Source: Actinospineispora eucalypti (GTDB taxonomy: Bacteria; Actinomycetota; Actinomycetes; Mycobacteriales; Pseudonocardiaceae). From it: DNA of 64,000 bases. A program made the position numbers and the translations under genes. Below, piece after piece: positions 17,167-25,406 of the stretch. The notes below the pieces were generated by a model. The model was not told the DNA's origin. It ran no database searches and saw only the letters and a list, made by a program, of their open reading frames with translations. Within the stretch, counting starts at the first letter, position 1. Every line of letters starts with the position of its first letter. The stretch spans positions 1,116,001-1,180,000 of the forward strand of contig JACHMT010000002.1 of NCBI GenBank assembly GCA_014208095.1, in the 5' to 3' direction.

Positions 17167-17973
17167 TCAGCTCATCAGCGGCTCGGACAGCGCGCTCTCC
17201 GGGAGCAGGGCGTCGATCAGCTCACCCAGGCCGGCGACGGTGGACAGGTCGTCCGAGAGCGGCACCGCCACCGCGGCCCGCGCCGCCTCCCTGGGCGGCA
17301 CCCCGGCGGCGACGAGCTTGCCCGCCGAGACCAGCGTCCGGGTGGACGCCACCTCGCGCACGGTGTCGGTGTCCAGCCGCCGGACGGCGGCCCCCAGCGC
17401 CACCAGGGCCTGCGCCACCGCCCCCGGAACCCCGCTCTCGTGGGAGATCACCCGCTCCTCCACCGGGGCCGGCAGGTAGCTCAGGTCGATGCCGACCATG
17501 CGCTGCCGGGTGGAGTCCTTCAGGTCCTTGAGCACCGACTGGTAGCCGGGGTTGTAGGAGACCACCAGCTGGAACCCGTCGGCGGCGAGCAGTGACAGCC
17601 CGAGCCGCTCGATGAACAGCTCGCGCCGGTGGTCGGCCAGCGGGTGCAGCACCACGGTGGTGTCCTGGCGGGCCTCCACCACCTCGTCCAGGTAGCAGAT
17701 CGCCCCGTCCCGCACCGCCCGGGTCAGCGGGCCGTCCACCCAGACCGTCTCGCCCCCCTTGAGCAGGTGCCGGCCGACCAGGTCGGCGGCGGTGAGGTCG
17801 TCGTGGCAGGCCACGGTGACCAGCGGCCGGCCCAGCCGGTGGGCCATCGCCTCGACGAACCTGGTCTTCCCGCAGCCGGTGGGGCCTTTGATCATCACTG
17901 GCAGCCGTTGGGCGGCCGCCGCGAGAAACACCCGCTCCTCGTTCCCGCTGGCCAGGTAGAACGGACCGTCCAT
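17167..17973 (-). CDS. NorQ/CbbQ-type (MoxR) AAA+ ATPase
   Basis: 268 residues. Walker A is GPTGCGKT (near residue 30), Walker B is ICYLDEVVEA, and the sensor region reads VVSYNPGYQ, all as in NorQ/NirQ/CbbQ. These hexameric ATPases act with a VWA protein to activate metalloenzymes such as NO reductase or Rubisco. ATG at 17973 overlaps the upstream TetR stop (TGATG) and has AAGGAG five bases before it; an in-frame GTG at 17976 is possible. No nitric oxide reductase or Rubisco genes are in the window. Confidence 0.9.
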   Translation of the reverse strand: MDGPFYLASGNEERVFLAAAAQRLPVMIKGPTGCGKTRFVEAMAHRLGRPLVTVACHDDLTAADLVGRHLLKGGETVWVDGPLTRAVRDGAICYLDEVVEARQDTTVVLHPLADHRRELFIERLGLSLLAADGFQLVVSYNPGYQSVLKDLKDSTRQRMVGIDLSYLPAPVEERVISHESGVPGAVAQALVALGAAVRRLDTDTVREVASTRTLVSAGKLVAAGVPPREAARAAVAVPLSDDLSTVAGLGELIDALLPESALSEPLMS

Positions 17974-18707
17974 CACTGCTCCTTGAGCAGACGCAACTCG
18001 ATGGCCTGATCAGCCACGATACGTCGTAGCACCGCGTTCTCCCGCTCGAGCTCGGCGACCCGCGCGTCGCCGTCGGCCTCCCTTTTCCGCCGCGCCGCCC
18101 AGGCACCGGTACCGGTCAGCGCGCCGGCCACGAAGGACCGGACCTCGTCGGCGGTCACCTCCCCCGGCGCCGGCTCCGACCGGTAACTGGCGTCCAGCGC
18201 CAGGATGAACATGATCCCGATGACCGCCCGGGCCAGGAAGCCGGCGTCCACCCGGGCGCCGGGCACGGCGGCCAGGGACCGGCGCAGCTTGTCCTCGTAC
18301 CGGTCGAACAGCGGCACGATGCTGGTGTTGTAGAAGCGCCGGCCCTGCTCCGAGTCGGAGAACAACGCCACCCCGAGCAGCGGCAGCACCTCGGTCATGG
18401 TTGCCAGGAAGGACCGGTAGAACCGCTCGCTGCCCGGGCCGTCGCGGTCCAGCAGGCCGTCCGCGCCGTCGGCGACGCCCTGCACGAACTCGGCCACGGG
18501 CTGGGTGACGGCGGCCTCGAACAGGTCCCGCTTGGACGCGAAGTGCTTGTACAGCATGCTCTCCGCCACGCCGGCCGCCTCGGCGATCTGCGAGGTGCGC
18601 GCGCCGCCCAGGCCGCTGGTGGCGAACACCTCCTGCGCGGCGGCGATGATCTGCCCCCGCCGCTGCGCTCCGGTCAGCCGCGCGCGGGGCTCACCCACAA
18701 CCGTCAT
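17973..18707 (-). CDS. TetR-family regulator with C-terminal coiled coil
   Basis: 244 residues. N-terminal TetR helix-turn-helix (IAEAAGVAESMLYKHFASKRDLFEA), a ligand-binding helical core, and an unusual C-terminal charged heptad stretch (ELERENAVLRRIVADQAIELRLL) predicted to be a coiled coil. Start ATG at 18707 with GGAG upstream. First gene of the AAA/VWA operon and divergent from the AveC-like operon, so it probably controls both. The region 18743-18757 holds a candidate operator. Confidence 0.88.
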   Translation of the reverse strand: MTVVGEPRARLTGAQRRGQIIAAAQEVFATSGLGGARTSQIAEAAGVAESMLYKHFASKRDLFEAAVTQPVAEFVQGVADGADGLLDRDGPGSERFYRSFLATMTEVLPLLGVALFSDSEQGRRFYNTSIVPLFDRYEDKLRRSLAAVPGARVDAGFLARAVIGIMFILALDASYRSEPAPGEVTADEVRSFVAGALTGTGAWAARRKREADGDARVAELERENAVLRRIVADQAIELRLLKEQ

Positions 18708-18742
18708 CACGCTCCACCATCGAAACCCGAAGAGAATGTTCA

Positions 18743-18757
18743 CTCACCTCTTGTGAG
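18743..18757. promoter_or_regulatory. Candidate TetR operator in the AAA/VWA - AveC divergent promoter
   Basis: CTCAC-CTCTT-GTGAG, an inverted repeat, is flanked by further CACTCAC copies (18741-18770). It lies between the start codons at 18707 and 18820; a TAACGT box suitable as a -10 for the rightward gene follows at about 18774. Confidence 0.5.
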
Positions 18758-18819
18758 CATACACTCACTTCACTTAACGTTGTTTGGTAAGAGCGTCCCG
18801 TGCGGACGGAGGTACCGGC

Positions 18820-19860
18820 ATGGCTCTGCCGAACCAGTACGCGGTGAGCACTCCGACCCGGTTCCGGCCGGTGCTCGCCTGGGCCACCGTCGGCGCGGCC
18901 GTGCTCGGCTTCCAGGTGTTCGTGCTGGCCCGCTGGGTGACCAGCGCCAACTTCACCCCGACCGACCCCGGGCCGGACGAGATCAGCCCGGCCACCCGGG
19001 CGTTCTTCCTGGTGCTCCAGGTGGCCATCCCGCTGGGGGCGGCGGTCGCCATGTGGTTCTGGGTGATCCGGCCGTGGCGGCGCACCGGCGAGCTGACCAC
19101 CGACGGGATGCTGGTGCTGGCCGGCGCGATGCTGTTCTTCTGGGACATGAGCCTCAACTACTCGGCGACGGCCCTGCTCTACAACTCGCACTTCGTCAAC
19201 TTCGGCGCCTGGGCGAACGGGGCCTGGCCCAGCTGGATCAGCCCGAACGGGAACCGCCTGCCCGAACCGATCTTCATCTGCCAGCCCGGCTACACCAGCC
19301 TGGTGTTCTCCCAGGTCATGCTGATCCTCTGGATCATGCGCAAGATCAAGGCCCGGCGGCCGGCGCTGCCCCCGGCCCAGGCCGTGGCGATCATGGTGGT
19401 GGGCCTGGTCGTGATCGACACGATCATCGAGTCCATCCTGCTGCGCATCGGCATCTACGCCTACCCGCACGGCATCCGCTGGCTGTCCCTGTACGCCGGC
19501 GAGACCTACCAGCTGCCGATGACCGAACCCATCTTCTTCGCCGGCTGCGGCCTGGGCACCATCGCCGCGCTCAGCTACTTCCGCAACGACCGGGGCCAGA
19601 CGGTGGCCGAGCTGGGCGCCAACACGCTGCGCATGGGCCGGGCCGGCCGCCGGTGGGTCCGGTTCCTGGCCGTCTTCGGCGCCGTGCACACCGCGTTCGC
19701 CGTCCTGTACTTCGTGCCCAGCCAGTGGCTGGCCACCCACGGCGACGCGTTCCCGGCCGGCTACCCGTCCTACCTGATCAACGACATGTGCGACTACCGG
19801 GGCGACCAGCCGGACCTGCCGCCCTGCCCGGCACCCGGCGTGCCCTTCCCCCGGCCCTGA
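18820..19860 (+). CDS. AveC-family (spirocyclase-like) polytopic membrane protein 1
   Basis: 346 residues with about seven to eight hydrophobic segments. Size and pattern match the AveC family, named for the avermectin spiroketal cyclase/dehydratase of 344 residues. Conserved polar positions inside helices include FFWDMSLNYS, VIDTIIESILLRIGIYAY and FFAGCGLGT...YFRNDRG. The paralogue at 19889 shares (F/Q)(W/E)..xN, (D)xxxES and FFR(N/D)DRG at the same places. Start ATG at 18820 is preceded by GGAGG at a spacing of eight; the longer frame is a shadow. No polyketide synthase is nearby, so a classical avermectin-type role is unlikely. Confidence 0.75.
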   Translation: MALPNQYAVSTPTRFRPVLAWATVGAAVLGFQVFVLARWVTSANFTPTDPGPDEISPATRAFFLVLQVAIPLGAAVAMWFWVIRPWRRTGELTTDGMLVLAGAMLFFWDMSLNYSATALLYNSHFVNFGAWANGAWPSWISPNGNRLPEPIFICQPGYTSLVFSQVMLILWIMRKIKARRPALPPAQAVAIMVVGLVVIDTIIESILLRIGIYAYPHGIRWLSLYAGETYQLPMTEPIFFAGCGLGTIAALSYFRNDRGQTVAELGANTLRMGRAGRRWVRFLAVFGAVHTAFAVLYFVPSQWLATHGDAFPAGYPSYLINDMCDYRGDQPDLPPCPAPGVPFPRP

Positions 19861-19888
19861 GAGCCACCCACCCGCGTAGGGAGCGCAG

Positions 19889-20950
19889 ATGACCATGCCC
19901 CAGCCGGTTCCGATGCGGAACCAACCCCGGCCGAACGCCGCCGACCACGCGAAGCTCTGGATCCTGCACGGCGCCGCCTGGCTGGCCCTGATGATCTACG
20001 TCTGGACCGCCTGGGTGGTCAGCGGGGACTTCCGCACGAACACCACCGGGCGCGGCTCGGAACCGGACTGGTACGTGGCGCTGATCCGGGGCTGGGAGGT
20101 GTTCGCCCTGGTGGTGTCGTTGGTGATCCTCTGGTGGTTCGTGGTCCGGCCGAAGCTGCGCACCGGCCGGTTCGGCTTCGACGCGCTGTTCTTCCTCGGT
20201 TGCATGGCGCTGTGCTTCCAGGAACCGTGGATCAACTGGACCGCCCCGCAGTTCCTGTACAGCACGACGTCGATCAACTTCGGCAGCTGGACCGCGCACA
20301 TCCCGGGTTGGACCAGCCCTAACAGCGAGTTGGTGCCGCTGTCGCTGTGGGCGCTGTCCGCCTACTTCTGGCTGGTCGGCATCCCCGCCTACGCCGGCTC
20401 CCGGTTCATGCGACGGCTGCGCACGCGCAACGCGGGCCTGTCCAACCTGCGCCTGGTCGGCTACACGTACCTGGCGTTCTGCGTTTTCGACGTGCTGCTG
20501 GAGAGCTTCATAACCCGGACCCAGCTGTTCAGCTACGGCAGCACCGTGCCGGCGTTGACCCTGTGGGCCGGCACCGACCACCAGTTCCCGATCTACGAGA
20601 CGATCAGCTGGGCCGGCACCTACACCGTGCTGGCCAGCCTGCACTTCTTCCGGGACGACCGGGGGCGCTCGCTGCCCGAACGCGGCATCGACAAGCTGCG
20701 CATCACCAGTGGCCGGCTGCGCACGTTCGCCCAGTTCCTGGCGATCATGGGCGCCTGCCAGGCCGGGATGCTGTTCACCTACAACATCCCGTACGCCTAC
20801 TGGGGCATGCACGCCGTGATGGCCGAGCCCTTCGTGGCCCGGGAGTGGCGCACCGCCGGCGTGTGCGGGCCGAAGACCGCCTACGACTGCCCGGCCCCGA
20901 ACCTGCCGATCGCCCGGATCGGCAGCCCGACGAACCGGATCGACCGATGA
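19889..20950 (+). CDS. AveC-family polytopic membrane protein 2
   Basis: 353 residues, paralogous to the preceding gene: CFQEPWINWTAPQFLYS aligns with FFWDMSLNYSATALLYN, FDVLLESFITRTQLFSY with IDTIIESILLRIGIYAY, and FFRDDRGRSLPE with YFRNDRGQTVAE. About seven membrane spans. Start ATG at 19889 with GGGAG upstream; 28 bases after the previous stop. Its stop overlaps the next start (ATGA). Two AveC paralogues side by side suggest a heteromeric membrane complex or successive steps on one substrate. Confidence 0.75.
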   Translation: MTMPQPVPMRNQPRPNAADHAKLWILHGAAWLALMIYVWTAWVVSGDFRTNTTGRGSEPDWYVALIRGWEVFALVVSLVILWWFVVRPKLRTGRFGFDALFFLGCMALCFQEPWINWTAPQFLYSTTSINFGSWTAHIPGWTSPNSELVPLSLWALSAYFWLVGIPAYAGSRFMRRLRTRNAGLSNLRLVGYTYLAFCVFDVLLESFITRTQLFSYGSTVPALTLWAGTDHQFPIYETISWAGTYTVLASLHFFRDDRGRSLPERGIDKLRITSGRLRTFAQFLAIMGACQAGMLFTYNIPYAYWGMHAVMAEPFVAREWRTAGVCGPKTAYDCPAPNLPIARIGSPTNRIDR

Positions 20951-21717
20951 ACCTGGTCCCCCAACCGCCCGTCGACGCGGTCATCAGCCACGCCGTCGAC
21001 CGCAACGTCACCACCGTGATGGCCACGCTCGCCGCCGTCGCCCTGCTGTTCTCGCTGTACCACTGGCGCCGCACCGGCCGGCCCACCTTCCTGGTGCTGT
21101 TCGCGGCCGGCGGCGCGATGATGCTGCTCGAGCCGTTCGTGGACACCGTGGGCGGCTGTTGGCACCCGGCCAACGCCACCCGCGGCTTCGAGCTGTGGGG
21201 CCGGCCGATGCCGCTGTGGCTGTGCCTGGCCTACTTCGTCTACTTCGGCATCGGCGCCGGGCTGACCTGGCTGGCGCTGCGTCGGCGGAACACCCCGCGC
21301 GCCATGTGGACACTGTTCGCCGCCGGTATGGCCGGCGACCTGGTGCTCGAGGTGACGTTGCTGCACTGGGACACCTACGTCTACTACGGCGACCAGCCAC
21401 TGGTGCTGTGGAACTTCCCGCTGTGGTGGGCGCCGGTGAACTCGCTGGTGGACGTGGCGGTGGCGGCCCTGATCATCCGCTACGAGGCCGCGCTGGCCGG
21501 GGTGCGACAGCTACTGATCATCCCTCTGGCCATGGCGGTGACCGCATCGGTCAACACGATGGCCGGCTGGCCGTCCTGGACCGCGGTCAACTCCGGCCTG
21601 GGCGACCCGGCCCGCCAGCTGGCCGGGCTGCTCACGTTCGCGGTCGCCGGGCTGCTGCTGCGCCTGCTCTCCGCGCACACCACGCGCCTGGCCACCCCGT
21701 TTGCTACCGTCAGGTAA
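20947..21717 (+). CDS. Short AveC-like integral membrane protein 3
   Basis: 256 residues with about six hydrophobic spans. I see the same positional signatures as in the two AveC-like neighbours: MMLLEPFVDTVGG parallels the LNY/INW segment and LVLEVTLLHWDTYVYYG parallels the ES...Y segment, so I read it as a shorter, divergent paralogue. It overlaps the preceding gene by four bases, showing tight coupling. Function unknown. Named families beyond AveC-like cannot be asserted from sequence alone. Confidence 0.65.
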   Translation: MNLVPQPPVDAVISHAVDRNVTTVMATLAAVALLFSLYHWRRTGRPTFLVLFAAGGAMMLLEPFVDTVGGCWHPANATRGFELWGRPMPLWLCLAYFVYFGIGAGLTWLALRRRNTPRAMWTLFAAGMAGDLVLEVTLLHWDTYVYYGDQPLVLWNFPLWWAPVNSLVDVAVAALIIRYEAALAGVRQLLIIPLAMAVTASVNTMAGWPSWTAVNSGLGDPARQLAGLLTFAVAGLLLRLLSAHTTRLATPFATVR

Positions 21718-21733
21718 CCAGAGGGGGTTCGCC

Positions 21734-22723
21734 GTGGCTGCTTCGTCCCGTGTCGGGTTGGTACTGGGCGCGGGCGGCTTGCTCGGCTCGGCCTGGATGA
21801 TCGGTGCACTGCCGTCGCTGGCCGAGCGGATCGGCCGGCCCCTCGGCGACCTGGAGCTGCTGGTCGGCACCAGCGCGGGCAGCGTGCTCGCCGCCGCGCT
21901 GCGCTGCGGCATGACCGTGGACGAGCTGGTCGCCCACCAGCGCGGTGAGCCCGTCGACGGCGTCCCGGAGCCCCGCCGGCTGGAACGGGAGACCGGTGAC
22001 GGGCTGCCCCCGCTGCCGTACCCCTGGATCGGCTCGCCCCGGCTGCTGGCCCGCACCGCGACCTCGCCGTGGAAGGTCCGCCCGCTGGTGGCCGCGACCT
22101 CGGTGTTCCCGGTCGGCCGGGCCCGGATGCCCTCGCTGGTGCACTTCCTGGGCAGCGTGCAGCGCCGGATCGGGATCACCGAGGACCGCTGGGTGCCCGG
22201 GCCGCCGGTGTGGATCCCCACCGTCGACTACGACACCGGCCGCCGGGTGGTGTTCGGCCGCGCCGGGGCGCCGCCGTCCACCCTGGCCGAGGCGGTCCAG
22301 GCGTCCTGCGCGATCCCCGGCTGGATGGCCCCGCAGGTGATCGGCGGGCGGCGCTACGTGGACGGCGGGGTGGCCTCGGTGACCTCGGTCGACCTGCTGG
22401 CCCGGGACGTCCGGCGGGGCCTCGAGCTGGACCAGGTGTACGTGCTGGCGCCACTGGCCAGCCACGACTACGACCGCCCGTTCGCCCCGTTCACCCGGAT
22501 CGAGCGCGGGGTGCGGGTGCTGCTCACCGGCCAGGTGGACCGGGAGGTCCGCGCGCTCCGGGAGACCGGCGTCGAGGTAAAGGTGATCACGCCCGGCCCG
22601 GAGGACCTGGCCGCGTTCGGGTTCAACGTGATGAACCCCCGCCGGCGGCTTCGCGTGCTGGAGACCTCGCTGCGCACCTCCGCCCGACGGGCCGCCGAGG
22701 CGGAGACCGTCGACGCCGCCTGA
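21734..22723 (+). CDS. Patatin-like phospholipase
   Basis: 329 residues. Ser-Asp catalytic dyad lipid acyl hydrolase: oxyanion loop GAGG near the start, nucleophile elbow GTSAG, and catalytic Asp in YVDGG. GTG start at 21734, with AGAGGGGG upstream; 17 bases after the previous stop, so last gene of the AveC-like operon. Its presence suggests the operon works on lipids or acyl chains, perhaps releasing a fatty acid substrate for the membrane proteins (inference). Cytoplasmic, no signal peptide. Confidence 0.87.
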   Translation: MAASSRVGLVLGAGGLLGSAWMIGALPSLAERIGRPLGDLELLVGTSAGSVLAAALRCGMTVDELVAHQRGEPVDGVPEPRRLERETGDGLPPLPYPWIGSPRLLARTATSPWKVRPLVAATSVFPVGRARMPSLVHFLGSVQRRIGITEDRWVPGPPVWIPTVDYDTGRRVVFGRAGAPPSTLAEAVQASCAIPGWMAPQVIGGRRYVDGGVASVTSVDLLARDVRRGLELDQVYVLAPLASHDYDRPFAPFTRIERGVRVLLTGQVDREVRALRETGVEVKVITPGPEDLAAFGFNVMNPRRRLRVLETSLRTSARRAAEAETVDAA

Positions 22724-22727
22724 GGGC

Positions 22728-23486
22728 TTACCCCCGCCGGGGGCGCGGCCGCAGGTCCTGCATGCCGCCGTCGACCGCGACCGCGGTCCCGGTGGTGGAG
22801 CCCGAGCGAGGGCTGGCCAGGTAGGCGACCGCACCGGCCACCTCGTCCGCGCTGACCAGCCGGCCGTGGGGCTGGCGGGCCTCCAGCGCGGCCCGCTCGG
22901 CCGCCGGGTCGTCGGCCACCGAGAGCAGCCGGTCGATCCACGGGGTGTCGGCCGTGCCCGGGCACACCGCGTTGACCCGGATGCCCTCGGGAAGGTGGTC
23001 GGCGGCCATCGCCCGGGTGAGCGCGAGTACGGCGCCCTTGCTGGCGCTGTACAGCGCGCGCTGAGGCAGCCCGGCGGTGGCCGCGATGGAGGCGGTGTTC
23101 ACGATCGCCGCCGAGGGCGACTCGCGCAGCGCGGGGAGCGCGGCCCGGGTGGCCCGCACCATGCCCAGCAGGTTGACGTCCAGCACCCGGTGCCACTCGG
23201 CGTCCGAGTTGTCCGCGACGGTGCCCTGTGCGCCGATGCCGGCGTTGTTCACCAGTACGTCCAGCCTCCCCCAGCGGTCGAGCACGTCGGCGACGGCGGT
23301 GGTCACCGAGGCGTCGTCGGTGACGTCGGCGCGAATCCCCACCGTGCCCTCCGGCACGTCGTCCACCGCCAGGTCGAGCACCGCGCACCGGGCGCCATCC
23401 TCCACCAGCCGCCGCGCGATGGCCGCGCCCAGCCCGGAGGCGCCGCCGGTCACCACCGCGACCAGTCCGGCGAAGTCCCCACTCAC
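22728..23486 (-). CDS. Short-chain dehydrogenase/reductase
   Basis: 252-residue classical SDR. Cofactor loop TGGASGLG, NNAG motif, catalytic S-YxxxK in NTASIAA...YSASKGAV, and C-terminal GTAVAVDGGM. Start GTG at 23486 with GGAGG five bases upstream. Divergent from the aldose dehydrogenase/ABC transporter operon and sharing its promoter region with a split inverted repeat, so probably part of the same sugar pathway; an acid-sugar or 2-keto-3-deoxy-sugar dehydrogenase role is possible but not shown. Convergent with the patatin gene, stops four bases apart. Confidence 0.85.
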   Translation of the reverse strand: MSGDFAGLVAVVTGGASGLGAAIARRLVEDGARCAVLDLAVDDVPEGTVGIRADVTDDASVTTAVADVLDRWGRLDVLVNNAGIGAQGTVADNSDAEWHRVLDVNLLGMVRATRAALPALRESPSAAIVNTASIAATAGLPQRALYSASKGAVLALTRAMAADHLPEGIRVNAVCPGTADTPWIDRLLSVADDPAAERAALEARQPHGRLVSADEVAGAVAYLASPRSGSTTGTAVAVDGGMQDLRPRPRRG

Positions 23487-23495
23487 AAAGCCTCC

Positions 23496-23575
23496 AGAGA
23501 TCTGACGTTTGTTCGGGTCATCGTGACCAGCACGCCGGTGAAAGTCCAGTGTTGACGCAGATACATCAGATCTCT
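23496..23575. promoter_or_regulatory. Paired AGAGATCTGA inverted sites in the sugar divergent promoter
   Basis: AGAGATCTGA at 23496-23505 and its exact reverse complement TCAGATCTCT at 23566-23575, 60 bases apart, flank the control region between the SDR start (23486) and the aldo/keto reductase start (23617). Spacing suits a looping or two-site repressor. No regulator gene lies next to them. Confidence 0.5.
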
Positions 23576-23616
23576 ACCGTACGGCTCAGCAGTGTCGCGG
23601 AAAGGGGAAGGTCCCT

Positions 23617-24570
23617 GTGACTGATGGGGCGGAGGCGCCGGCGCTCGGGCCGCTGGGGATGGGCGGCGCCAACCTCGGCAACCTGTACGCCCCCATGTCC
23701 GACCAGTGCGCCGCCGACATTCTCGCCGCTGCCTGGGAAGGCGGCATCCGGTACTTCGACACCGCGCCGCACTACGGCCTTGGCCTGTCCGAACGGCGGC
23801 TCGGCGCGTTCCTGCGGGACCGCCCCCGGGACCAGGTGGTCGTCTCCACCAAGGTCGGCCGGCTGCTGCGCCCCTCCTCCGACACCGCGCACCGTTCCGA
23901 CGAGGACAACGGGTTCGCCGTACCGGCCGACCTCACGCGGGTCTGGGACTTCAGCCTGGACGGCGTGCGGCGCAGCCTGGACGAGTCGCTGGAGCGCCTG
24001 GGCATCGACCGGGTGGACGTGCTCTACCTGCACGACCCCGACGAGTCCGAGGACCCGGCCGGCGGGCTGCGCTCCGCCACCGAGGCGCTGGTGAAGCTGC
24101 GCGAGGAGGGCACGGTCCGTGCGGTCGGGGTCGGCTCCAAGTCGGCCGAGACGCTGCGCGCGGCCGCCGACACCGGGGTGTACGACCTGCTCATGGTGGC
24201 CGGCCGGCTCACCCTGCTGGAGTGGGACGACGGGCTGGTCAAGGAGTGCGCCCGGCACGGCACCGGGATCGTGGTCGCCGGGGTGTACAACTCCGGCCTG
24301 CTCGCCCGGCCCTACCCGCCGGCGGACGCGCACTACGAGTACGGCGCGACGCCGCCGGAAGTGCTGAATAGGGCGCGCGAGCTGGCCGACACCTGCACCG
24401 CGCACGGCGTCGAGCTGCCCACGGCGGCGCTCCAGTTCCCGTTCCGCGACGAGCGGGTGCGCAGCGTGGTGCTCGGAGCGTCGAGTCCTGAGCAGGTCCG
24501 CTCGAACCTCGCCCGGTTGACGCAGCCGGTTCCGGAGGGGCTCTGGGCCCGCCTGGCGAGCGCCCGGTGA
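23617..24570 (+). CDS. Aldo/keto reductase, aldose (L-fucose-type) dehydrogenase
   Basis: 317 residues of the AKR fold: RYFDTAPHYGLGLSERRLG (catalytic Asp/Tyr), ST-K-VGRLL, and LYLHDPDE. The long loop after VSTKVGRLL and the C-terminal FR-ER..SVVLGASSPEQV match the D-threo-aldose/L-fucose dehydrogenase group, which oxidises the sugar to its 1,5-lactone with NAD(P)+. GTG at 23617 follows AAAGGGGAAGG. Its stop overlaps the next gene (GTGA). The following lactonase-like hydrolase supports this pathway assignment. Confidence 0.83.
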   Translation: MTDGAEAPALGPLGMGGANLGNLYAPMSDQCAADILAAAWEGGIRYFDTAPHYGLGLSERRLGAFLRDRPRDQVVVSTKVGRLLRPSSDTAHRSDEDNGFAVPADLTRVWDFSLDGVRRSLDESLERLGIDRVDVLYLHDPDESEDPAGGLRSATEALVKLREEGTVRAVGVGSKSAETLRAAADTGVYDLLMVAGRLTLLEWDDGLVKECARHGTGIVVAGVYNSGLLARPYPPADAHYEYGATPPEVLNRARELADTCTAHGVELPTAALQFPFRDERVRSVVLGASSPEQVRSNLARLTQPVPEGLWARLASAR

Positions 24571-25406
24571 CCGCCCCGCTGGTCGACACCCACGTGCACC
24601 TGTGGGACCTGGACCGGAGCCCGTACGCCTGGATCACCCCGGCGCACGGACCCCTCCACACCACCATCGGACCCGGCCGCACGGCCGCCGAGCTGCAACG
24701 GGCCGGGGTGGCGAAGGCGGTGCTGGTACAGGCCGACGACACCGACGCGGACACCGACTTCCTGCTGGAGGTCGCGCACCGCGAACCGTGGGTGGCCGGC
24801 GTGGTCGGCTGGGTCCAACTGGACGCCCCGGACGCCGCCAGAACCCGGCTGGACGAGCTGGCCGGCGAGCCGGCGCTGCGCGGCATCCGCCACCTGGTGC
24901 ACGACGACCCGCGCGACGACTTCCTGCGGCTGCCGGAGGTGCGCACCTCGTTGCGCCTGCTCGCCGAGCGCGGACTGGCCTTCGACGTGCCGGACGCCTG
25001 GCCCCGGCACCTGGCCGACGTGGCCGGCCTGGCCGCCGACCTGCCCGAACTGACCGTGGTGCTCGACCATCTCGGCAAGCCCCCGGCCGACCCCGCCGAC
25101 CTTCCCGAGTGGCGGCGGAGGTTCGCCGCGATCGCCGCCCGGCCGAACACGGTGGCCAAGGTTTCCGGCCTGCAGCACCTGCCGGCCGGCTCGCTGCGCC
25201 CGGTGTGGGACGCCGCGCTGGAGCTGTTCGGGCCGGACCGGCTGGCCTGGGGCAGCGACTGGCCCATGACGCTGGGCGGGGACGGCTACCCCGGCACGCT
25301 CGCCGTGACCATGCCGCTGGTCGACGAGCTGACCGGCGACGAGCGGGCGGCGGTGCTGGGCGGCACGGCCGGGCGGATCTACCGCCTCGAGGAGGTGCGC
25401 GGGTGA
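24567..25406 (+). CDS. Amidohydrolase-family lactonase (L-fuconolactonase-like)
   Basis: 279-residue TIM-barrel hydrolase: N-terminal metal motif DTHVHLWD, LDHLGKP on a later strand, and WGSDWP near the C-terminus, the pattern of the 2-pyrone-4,6-dicarboxylate hydrolase / L-fuconolactonase family. It would open the lactone produced by the preceding dehydrogenase. GTG start overlaps the AKR stop, and its own stop overlaps the ABC ATPase start, showing a single operon. Confidence 0.82.
   Translation: MTAPLVDTHVHLWDLDRSPYAWITPAHGPLHTTIGPGRTAAELQRAGVAKAVLVQADDTDADTDFLLEVAHREPWVAGVVGWVQLDAPDAARTRLDELAGEPALRGIRHLVHDDPRDDFLRLPEVRTSLRLLAERGLAFDVPDAWPRHLADVAGLAADLPELTVVLDHLGKPPADPADLPEWRRRFAAIAARPNTVAKVSGLQHLPAGSLRPVWDAALELFGPDRLAWGSDWPMTLGGDGYPGTLAVTMPLVDELTGDERAAVLGGTAGRIYRLEEVRG

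Noticed and set aside
15503..17973. A nitric oxide reductase or Rubisco activation locus
   Set aside because: The AAA/VWA pair matches NorQ/NorD in type, but no norB/C or rbcL genes are in the window.
18543..19892. Alternative plus frame overlapping the first AveC-like gene
   Set aside because: Arg/Pro/Gly-rich frame without membrane spans; the frame starting at 18820 has a ribosome site and consistent hydrophobic pattern.
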